Positions 56,286 through 64,000 of a stretch of 64,000 nt of DNA are shown piece by piece. The notes below the pieces were generated by a model. It was not told where the DNA came from. It was given only the letters and a program-made list of their open reading frames with translations, and made no database searches. The number at the start of each line of letters is the position of its first letter. Within the stretch, counting starts at the first letter, position 1. Origin of the DNA: Stomorhina lunata (Eukaryota; Arthropoda; Insecta; Diptera; Rhiniidae); contig OW121740.1 in assembly GCA_933228675.1 (NCBI GenBank), forward strand, positions 159,770,486-159,834,485, written 5' to 3'. The position numbers were made by a program, and so were the translations under genes.

Positions 56286-57443
56286 CTGGAAAAAGGAAAT
56301 TAAAACACAGAGTAACTCATTAATTACGTTTTCGCCCCAAGACTTTGACAGACATAAAGTCGGAAAATCAGTATGTTTTCTTTTTTTTTTTTGTTTTGTT
56401 TGGCTTTATCTAAGGTTTTTCTTGCTTTTCTTTAGGTTACTTATTTTCTTTTTTTGTACTTAGTAAAAGTAAAATCATTAATTATTTAAATAAAAAAGGA
56501 ATTAAAATAAAGAAATCACTAAGATTTAATTGTTTTTGGAAAAACATTAATTAAACTAAAATATTTATTGTTTTTTTTTATATATATGTGTGTTATTATA
56601 TATAAAAAGGATATAATTGAGTTTAGACTTCAATAAATATATTTAGAAACAAAATAATTAAATAAAACTATTTAAATGAAAATATTGTATGTATATCTAC
56701 ATTTCACATAAGGATAAGGTGCGAAAATTTAATTAAATTAAGTTTTATTAATATTGTATTAATTAAAAACAAAGCAAATTAAAAGGATAACCCAGCAAAC
56801 ATTTAGGAAAACTCACGATTGATAAAAATGTGGGCAAAGTCAGATAACTTATATATGAAATTTAAAGTAACAGAAGAAGTTCTGGGACATTTAGGCATAC
56901 TTTAAAAATTTACTTATTTAGGTTTTTAGGCTAAATATGCAAATATATGCACATGATTTAATCACGGTTATTAAATCGGAACTTCAATTTTTAATTTGAG
57001 TAAATTTTATATTATTAAGCCTTCGGTAATAAAGGCTCTATTCTAATAAACTTGGTTAAAATTTTATAATTAAATTTTAGACTTCGAATTAAGTCAGCCT
57101 ATTTAATGTAGGAATATGCAAATATATGCAAATGTTTTGTATATTGTTACAAACTAGAGATTTCAGTCTTTAAACAGGTGTAAATTTTGATTTAAATTCT
57201 TTAATTTGAAAAAGTTATATCGTTACAAAGCTTTTGTCAAATTTTATAAATAAATTTAGAGTTTGAATAAAGATAGAGAAACGAATTTGGGAAGTAGAGA
57301 AAGAAAGAGCAGGTTTGTTGTTGTGTATTTCTATTCCTAATCCTACCTATCGCCTTTGTTTTGCGTGATTATTATTTGAAATCGATAGTTGTCAGAGCAT
57401 GGGCTTGAATTTAACATGGACTTTAACAATTGTTATAAATTAA
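56286..57443. other. Probable intron or upstream DNA of the M1-like gene, no exon seen
   Basis: AT-rich sequence with ATATATGTGTGTTATTATATA stretches. Two phrases (GCAAATATATGCA, TTTATATACGGTT/ATTGTTAC types) recur here and in the preceding intron (55600, 55760, 56935, 57115) and look like an old dispersed repeat. No exon encoding a membrane anchor or signal peptide is visible. Confidence 0.45.
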
Positions 57444-57556
57444 CCCCCCAATTCATAAACAAATTTTAAAATGATCAAATTATTATAATTTGAAATTTGT
57501 ATGGAAAATTTGTATTATAAGCTTGTTATAGCTTTATAATATTATGAATTAGGGGA
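57444..57556. mobile_element. Small MITE-like element with CCCCCAATTCATAA ends
   Basis: The left end CCCCCAATTCATAA is matched by TTATGAATTAGGGG on the right; about 113 bp. The interior AATTTGTATTATAAGCTTGT is shared with a diverged piece at about 11250-11310. The target duplication is unclear. Confidence 0.65.
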
Positions 57557-57628
57557 TAAGAATTTAATAATCAGTAAAATGGAAATCCTTAAAATGTAAA
57601 GGATTATTCAAAATAAGATAAAATGTGT

Positions 57629-57822
57629 GGTTTTCGCTCTGTCTGGAATAACGGATAATCCTCCTGAAGAGATGGTCTAACTAACCATCGAAACGCGTCG
57701 AGCAAATGTTTCCCCATCAACATTTTTTGGTTTTAACAAAAAACTATTTATAACAATAATAAATAATTGTAATAAATTGGGATCTTAGTGCAATACACTA
57801 AAGTAAAACTTTTTAATTAAAG
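57629..57822 (+). repeat. Second copy of the hammerhead-bearing repeat
   Basis: It matches the minus strand of 16242-16480 in order: GGTTTTCG, TCTGTCT, GGATAATCCTCCTGAAGAGA, CGAAACGCGTCGAG, CATTTTTTGG, then TTGGGATCTTAGTGCAATAC. The inverted end present on both sides at 16 kb is found only downstream here. Confidence 0.78.
57653..57706 (+). ncRNA. Hammerhead-ribozyme-like motif, perfect stem II
   Basis: CTGAAGA occupies 57664-57670. Stem II is GATGGT (57671-57676) with ACCATC (57684-57689), six perfect pairs. GAAA is 57690-57693, followed by CGCG and TC (57698-57699), then GAG. The core residues match the type I hammerhead consensus. Stem I has three pairs (CTC/GAG) then a mismatch and further possible pairs. 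Predicted cleavage is after 57699. Relative to the 16-kb copy, stem II is fully paired and stem I is weaker. Confidence 0.58.
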
Positions 57823-59650
57823 GATTATAATTTCAGAAAAAAGACACGAATCTGGAAATATACAAAAATCGCTTTTAATGAAGTTGGTACTTCAAAGGGT
57901 CCTAACTGACACCAAAAATAATCTTGAAATAATTGTAAAACATTCTTTTAAGGTTAAAATTTTTAAATATAAAAAAATCCATTGAATAGTTTTAAAGTTA
58001 TTTCAGTTTCTTGCAATTGTCTTTGATGACATGCCTAAGGATATTCAGCAAAAAATAAAATCGAATTTAATTTGCGATAACTCCATAACTACTTCATAAA
58101 TTTTTGACTATTATTATATACTTTACATAAGTTTTCTTATGTATTCCTCATACAAATGGGCTCTAAAACTTTGGAAACGTTGTCCGATTTTGCAAAAATT
58201 TTCAGAACTGAACTTTTAGACCTAGCGTCACACTCCTCAACTTTCAAGCAAACTTGTTTTCCTATTTAGAAAATTGTCGCTCTAGTGTTTATATTTCAGA
58301 TCATTTAAAAATTTTTTCGAGATTATTGTATATTTAAGCCATTTATATCAGATAGGTCAATTATATCAGATAAGAATAATATGTACATCGAGCTCGTCTT
58401 ATATGAAAGATATGGTCAAATATGGACATTAAGGTGACAAAATTATATATTATATATTATTTTCATGAATTTTAAAGTTTTTAAAAGAAATATTGTAAAA
58501 ATGGGTCGAAAAGTTCTGTTAATCTGTTAGTTCTGAAAATTTAACAAAATCGTGTTCAAAGCTTAAGAGCGAAAAAGTGGATGTATTTTTTGTTTTTGCC
58601 AAATCCCAACCAAAAAAAAAATAATTTTTACAAGAAATCATGAAATATAAAGAGAACTAATACAGCTTTATTTCAAATAGCCAAAATCCATAAAGTAGTT
58701 TTGGAGCTATTGTAAATTTTCTCCGAAAATGCATGTCCCTGAAAACCCGCCTAAGGATATGCAACAAAATTTTTTTGTTAATAAATAAATTTAAAAGTTA
58801 GACATAATTTATAATTAAATGGCTTGTAAGTTCCAAATAGTTCAGTTTTGTTAAAATTTACTTAGTTCTTTTAGAGAATAAAATCAAAAAGTTGAGGTCG
58901 ATATATTGAACCGTTTTGCCGCGATTTGAAATTGAAGTATTTACCAAATATGTAAATTTGTGGGATGCCTTCCCGGAATAAAGTTTTCAATTGTATTTTA
59001 ATAATATTTAGCACAAATATTGCTTATGATAACCTTAATCAATGTACCTAATTTTGTTTGAATCGGCCTATATTTGACCATGCCTCCCATACGAGACACA
59101 TTCTCAAAAGAAGTTAAAATAGTCATGAACGCACAAAAACGTTTATAAATCTAAAGATAAAAGCATTTGTTTACTAAAACTTTGCATAGATAAATATTTT
59201 GTAATTATAAACATATAACCGAAATTTGGTAATAATCGATCCACAATTGACCCTAGCTTCCATATCAACCCTAAGCCGGAAATGACATAAATCTCGAAAT
59301 TTTGAAAAAATAGCACATAGTATATGTATGTATGTCTCTAAGACTTAATGAAAACTTGTTAAATTGTTGGTTCATATTTAACCTTATTAGTGAAGAGTAT
59401 CATATAGTCGGTCAGGCCCGACTATATGATACTATACTATAGCTTTTCTTACTTGTTAATAATGTATTCGAAAAAAGTGTAAGCTTTGTAATTCTTTAAA
59501 CTTTATTTATTTAGACAAAAATGCTATCAAATTAGGAAAATAAATATAATTTTCAAATTCATACTAAAAGTGACCAAATTACCAAAATGGAAAAAATTAA
59601 TTAATTTTAAGTAATTTTTTTTTTATAAAATCCAAATTTTATCTATTATA
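57823..59650. other. Dispersed-repeat mosaic, no gene seen
   Basis: From about 58990 to 59455 the local fly repeat recurs (TTTGACCATGCCTCCCATAC, ATAATCGATCCACAATTGAC, GGTCAGGCCCGACTATATGA, then TTTCTTACTTGTT at its end). Earlier sequence has similar phrases (TATGGTCAAATATGGAC near 58410) without defined ends. Confidence 0.5.
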
Positions 59651-59758
59651 TGTAGACGTTCGAACCAAAACGTGAATATTTTATTCACATCATTTTATTC
59701 TCATCATTAACTCAATTAAAAAAAATGGAATTGTTACGTTTTGGTGCGAACGTCTACA
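59651..59758. mobile_element. 108-bp MITE
   Basis: TGTAGACGTTCGAACCAAAA + CGT on the left is matched by ACGTTTTGGTGCGAACGTCT + ACA on the right (23 bp, one mismatch). TA lies on both sides (59649-59650 and 59759-59760). No coding content. Confidence 0.85.
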
Positions 59759-59760
59759 TA

Positions 59761-60438
59761 CATATGAAACATATTTAATATATTTTTTCAAAATTTAATA
59801 GATCAAATTTCAATGTTTGCTGGGTTATTTTTTAGTTCATAATAATATTCATTAACATGTATAAAAGATTAATACATAAAAAAACATACACACTAAATTC
59901 ACACATACATACATACATAATTGCATACATACATCCATAAACTCTAAAAGTTTAAAGGCCTTAGTTAATCCATGTGAAAACGAATAAAATTTGGAATTTT
60001 TACAAGTATTGGTTCTATTGTTTCAAATCGTCGTTTTAAAAAACGAATATTTTCCTAAACCGAAAAAATGTTTTTTTTTGATGTTTTGCAAATCACTCGT
60101 TCTGAAATAAGTTCGAAATTTTCATTTGAATGTCAAAAACAGCTGTCGATTACTATTGTTTTCCCGATTTTTAGAGTAGATCAAAAATATGTGAATTAGT
60201 TTTAAAATGAGAAATTTAATCGGACTTTATTTTCTGGTAAGTTCGGACAAATGAGAGTAATGTAGGTGTTAATCTCTTAAACATCAGAACAAAGACAGAA
60301 ATACCGGAACACAAAACACCAAAATTTAACTCCACAATTGATTAAACTTGAAAAATATTAAAAAAAAAACGTTTTTTTAAAACTGTTGAAAAGATTTTAG
60401 TTTTGCTGTATTAACCCAAAATTTACTCAAAGAATAAT
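59761..60438. other. AT-rich DNA, no gene seen
   Basis: ACATACATACATACATA-type short repeats lie near 59910-59935. Nothing else is recognised. Confidence 0.45.
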
Positions 60439-60565
60439 GTAAAGGTTTATAAAACGCAAGCGGCTGACGATTGAGTGAAATTTACATGTATTTCGTTTTG
60501 TTACAATAGCAAAACACATGTAAATTTCACTCAATCGTCAGCCGCTTGAGTTATATAAACCCTAC
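60439..60565. mobile_element. Intact palindromic MITE (empty site for the rosa-like insertion)
   Basis: The arms AAGCGGCTGACGATTGAGTG + AAATTTACATGT and their reverse complement flank a ~27-bp centre (ATTTCGTTTTGTTACAATAG). Total about 127 bp, TA at the ends. It is the same family as 37446-38867, where the rosa-like element sits at the TA of TTTACATGTA; here that TA (60489-60490) is unoccupied. Confidence 0.88.
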
Positions 60566-62029
60566 ATAAGTCTTTTGAGAAGAGGTAATGAAATTACTCT
60601 CTGAATTTAGTAAAGACTCAAACCAAAACAGAATATGGGAATACAATTGGTTAAGTTTTGGGTAACTTTGGACTGGTTTGAGTAGTTTCGTTATCATACG
60701 GGAACACAACTATTATTTTATATTAAAAAGATTTATTTATATAAAAAAAAATATCCATTTTCACATAAATTTAACTATAAAGAAAAAAGTAGCAGAAAAG
60801 TATAAACGAAATAATAAAAAATACAAGGGGATACGACTAATTAATTGATTAATTGAGTGTAAGTAAAAAGGTGGACTGTTAATTATAGTATGACGTTGTT
60901 GAAAATTAATAAATCAAATCAATTTTATTAATATGTAAATGTAAGGGTGTACTCTACATATGTATGTATTTTATATTAACAATTATTTTATATATTTTAC
61001 ATTAATAAATGAAAATTTTCAAATGCCAGCCATTTTACATATGAAGTTGATTGGAAATATGAGTAAAGAATGTCAATATAATTATAATAACAATTTTTAA
61101 TGTGTATATTATTTACTTGAAATACCTAATTAAAACTATATTCAACTACAATAATTTAATTACATTTCACTATGTCAAACATTTACATACTAAATATGTA
61201 TTTGTTTGTGGTTACAAATTTATGTGTAAATAATAGAAATTCGTTTGATTTTAATATGAATTTTTATTTAAAATTTATTAAGCCGGGGAAAAAAATGTTA
61301 AAAAAAATACATTTTTACTATTAAACCTCATGTGACCTCAGTCGGGCCTGTCTGACTATAATATTTTCTTATGCTTTAAACACAATCACGACAGCAGGCT
61401 ACACCGACTACAAAAGCCATTGGCTACAATCGTCGCCTCTTAGTCAGCTACTTAATTATTTTTGAAACGACAGCTACATTTGAGATTTAATGGTGCCAAA
61501 GTCGCTATTATAAGATGGACAAAATAAAAATTTATACTTTGATAGAAATGACATAAATTCATTATAGTAATTAACCTCCGATACCTACTTTCCTCCACAT
61601 TATAGTATGTGTAAATCAAAAAATTCTTATAGAATGATTTTGATTTGATTTCTTATAGTTTGAGAGTTATGGAATAATACGGCATAACTTTAGAAGTTTA
61701 TATCCGATATTAACTTTTTGTTATCAAACTAAAGCTACTGAAAATACCTTTCCAATGAAATATTCTCCGATCTATAATAGATTATAGATTTATGATAGAT
61801 TATAGATTTATAATAGATTATAGATTTATAATAGATTATAGATTTATAATAGATTATAGATAATAGAAGAGCTCATATACTAAAAATTTATTTTTACAAC
61901 CGACTTTGTTTATAAAAATGCGCATTTCTTAAAACAACATTGATATAAGTAGGCTCTTTTTTATGATGAATTTTATATGGGACATACTGGGCATTTTATA
62001 ACCTAAACTACGTAGCTCTAGCAGGAGTA
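60566..62029. other. AT-rich DNA, no gene seen
   Basis: Near 61330-61375 there is a decayed dispersed-repeat end (CAGTCGGGCCTGTCTGACTA). Apart from the 18-bp tandem repeat at 61770, nothing is recognised. Confidence 0.45.
61770..61865. repeat. 18-bp tandem repeat
   Basis: ATTTATAATAGATTATAG repeats about five times, nearly perfectly. Confidence 0.9.
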
Positions 62030-62345
62030 GGCAGCCCATACCACCAGCAGCCGATGATTTTTTTTAATTTTCGTAAATACCACGATCAGTTATTACAGTT
62101 AAACTCGTGAAAATGAGTATTAAAATCATTTAGTTGGAATTTCGATGCTAATAGAATTGGTTGGTGCCGCTTTGTCAAAGAAAAGACAAAAACAAAATAG
62201 GCAAGAAACAAATCAAAATCCAATTTATAGCAGCAAAATACAGGGTTCGAGAGAACAAAGAAATATAATCTCGAACATTGTTGCCACGACACTATTATTT
62301 TTGTAAATATTGGGAATATTCTTCAAAACAAATTCTAATATTAAA
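62030..62345 (-). repeat. Conserved array-flanking segment, copy B
   Basis: Reverse-complement match to 41180-41515. Shared landmarks are GGCAGCCCATACCACCAG, CACGATCA, GTGCCGCTTTGTCAAAG and CATTGTTGCCACGACA. It is followed by AAATTCTAATATTAAACAAT, also seen at 11690, and then by the array. Confidence 0.82.
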
Positions 62346-62369
62346 CAATTTTAGATTTTTATCTGTTTT

Positions 62370-63170
62370 AGATATTTTCGATCCAAAAGATTTTCTATAG
62401 AAAAATTGTTGATAAAAAAATTTTCTATAGAAAAATTGTTGATAAAAAAACTTTTCTATACAAAAATTTAAAAAAAAAAAATTTTCTATAGAAAAATTTT
62501 TAGTAAAAAAATTTTCTACAGAAAAATTTTTGATAAAAAATTTTCTACAGAAAAATTTTTAATAAAAAATTTTCTACAGAAAAATTTTTGATAAAAAATT
62601 TTCTACAGAAAAATTTTTGATAAAAAATTTTCTACTGAAAGATTTTTGATAAAAAAATTTTCTATAGAAAAATTTTTGATAAAAAATTTTCTATAGAAAA
62701 ATTTTTGATAAAAAATTTTCTATAGAAAAATTTTTAATAAAAAAATTTTATATAGAAAAATTTTTGATACAAAATTTTCTATAGAAAAATTTTTGATAAA
62801 AAAATTTTCTATTGACAAAATTTTGATAAAAAAATTTTCTATAGAAAAATTTTTGATAAAAAATTTTCGATAGTAAATTTTTGATAAAAAAATTTTCTAT
62901 AAAAAAAAGTTTTGATAAAAAATTTTTCAATAGAAAAATTTTTGACACAAAAATTTTCTATAGAAAAATTATTGGTAAAAAAATTTTCTATAAAAAAATT
63001 TTGTATAAAAAAATTTTCTATAGAAAAAATTTTGGATAAAAAAATTTTCTATAGAAAAATTGTTGACAAAAAAAATTTTCTATAAAAAAATTTTCCATAG
63101 AAAAATAATTGGTAAAAAAAATTTTCTATGGAAAAACTTTTGATAAAAAAATTTAAAAAAAAAGAAAATT
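62370..63170. repeat. 29-bp tandem array (TTTCTATAGAAAA type)
   Basis: The unit TTTTTGATAAAAAA + TTTTCTATAGAAAAA is about 29 bp, in about 27 copies with moderate divergence. AAATTTTCTATAGAAAATTT is a perfect palindrome in many units. Confidence 0.93.
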
Positions 63171-63189
63171 TTTGAAAAAAATTCCTATA

Positions 63190-64000
63190 AAAACTGGGAG
63201 ATTTTTGAAAAATTTCCTATAAAAATAGGAAATTTTTGAAAAATTTCCTATAAAAATAGGAAATTTTTGAAAAATTTCCTATAAAAATAGGAAATTTTTG
63301 AAAAATTTCCTATAAAAATCGGAAATTTTTGAAAAATTTCCTATAAAAATCGGAAATTTTTGGAAAATTTCCTATAAAAATAGGAAATTTTTGGAAAATT
63401 TCCTATAAAAATAGGAAATTTTTGGAAAATTTCCTATAAAAATAGGAAATTTTTGGAAAATTTCCTATAAAAATAGAAAATTTTTGGAAAATTTCCTATA
63501 AAAATAGGAAATTTTTGGAAAATTTCCCATAAAAATAGGAAATTTTTGGAAAATTTCCTATAAAAATAGGAAATTTTTGGAAAATTTCCCATAAAAATAG
63601 GAAATTTTTGGAAAATTTCCTATAAAAATAGGAAATTTTTGGAAAATTTCCTATAAAAATAGGAAATTTTTGGAAAATTTCCTATAAAAATTAGAAATTT
63701 TTGGAAAATTTCCTATAAAAATAGGAAATTTTTGGAAAATTTCCTATAAAAATAGGAAATTTTTGGAAAATTTCCTATAAAAATAGGAAATTTTTGGAAA
63801 ATTTCCTATAAAAATAGGAAATTTTTGGAAAATTTCCTATAAAAATAGGAAATTTTTGGAAAATTTCCTATAAAAATAGGAAATTTTTGGAAAATTTCCT
63901 ATAAAAATAGGAAATTTTTGGAAAATTTCCTATAAAAATAGGAAATTTTTGGAAAATTTCCTATAAAAATAGGAAATTTTTGGAAAATTTCCTATAAAAA
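63190..64000. repeat. 31-bp tandem array (TTTCCTAT...ATAGGAAA), runs off the window
   Basis: The unit GGAAATTTTT + GGAAAATTTCCTATAAAAATA is 31 bp, in about 26 highly uniform copies. TTTCCTAT-AAAA-ATAGGAAA is an inverted repeat. It directly follows the previous array but is a different family, and homogeneity rises to the right. Confidence 0.95.

Overview
This is a nuclear window from an AT-rich insect genome. GT-AG introns, insect-type transposons and fly-type non-coding repeats point to a higher (probably calyptrate) fly. The species cannot be read from the sequence. Very little is host coding DNA. Most of the window is tandem arrays, small inverted-repeat elements and dead or dying transposons.

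Host genes. (1) Twelve minus-strand exons between 44.9 and 56.3 kb join in frame into about 1,021 residues plus a stop codon. This is the main body and C-terminus of an M1-family (aminopeptidase N-like) protein. Its upstream exon(s), presumably carrying the signal or anchor segment, lie outside what I can see. The zinc motif, the GAMEN motif and the catalytic tyrosine are all replaced, so it is a predicted pseudoenzyme. Its introns hold several different tandem arrays. (2) One minus-strand exon at 2.28-2.59 kb has an acceptor, a short 5'UTR, a good ATG and a donor. It is the first coding exon of an unrecognised gene that continues off the left edge.

Mobile DNA. There are three DD41D (rosa-like) Tc1/mariner elements: one intact ORF at 37.6-38.7 kb, a near-identical broken copy at 42.8-44.1 kb, and an older minus-strand relative at 9.4-10.7 kb. 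There is a broken DD37E element at 22.7-24.0 kb. Non-LTR reverse-transcriptase remnants include an RTE-like insertion with a clear 13-bp target duplication at 27.7-28.6 kb. There is also a hAT-like element with an 8-bp duplication (25.1-25.9 kb), a fold-back element with ~0.9-kb arms (5.0-7.5 kb), and at least six MITE-like elements. Two insertions can be checked against unoccupied copies elsewhere in the window.

Arrays. About ten arrays with 21-41-bp units lie at 0-1.1, 13.5-16.7, 31.2-32.4, 33.9-36.2, 40.7-41.1, 46.3-47.6, 47.7-47.9, 49.5-51.6, 53.0-54.6, 62.4-63.2 and 63.2-64.0 kb. Most have 28-31-bp units built from two alternating short palindromes, although their sequences differ. Two arrays sit beside inverted copies of the same ~300-bp flank, so they look like cargo of a mobile element.

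The most unusual signal is a hammerhead-ribozyme-like core (CTGAAGA, stem II, GAAACGCGTC). It occurs in two members of a small repeat family, at 16.35 kb (minus) and 57.66 kb (plus). The 16.35-kb member sits between perfect 39-bp inverted repeats inside an array.
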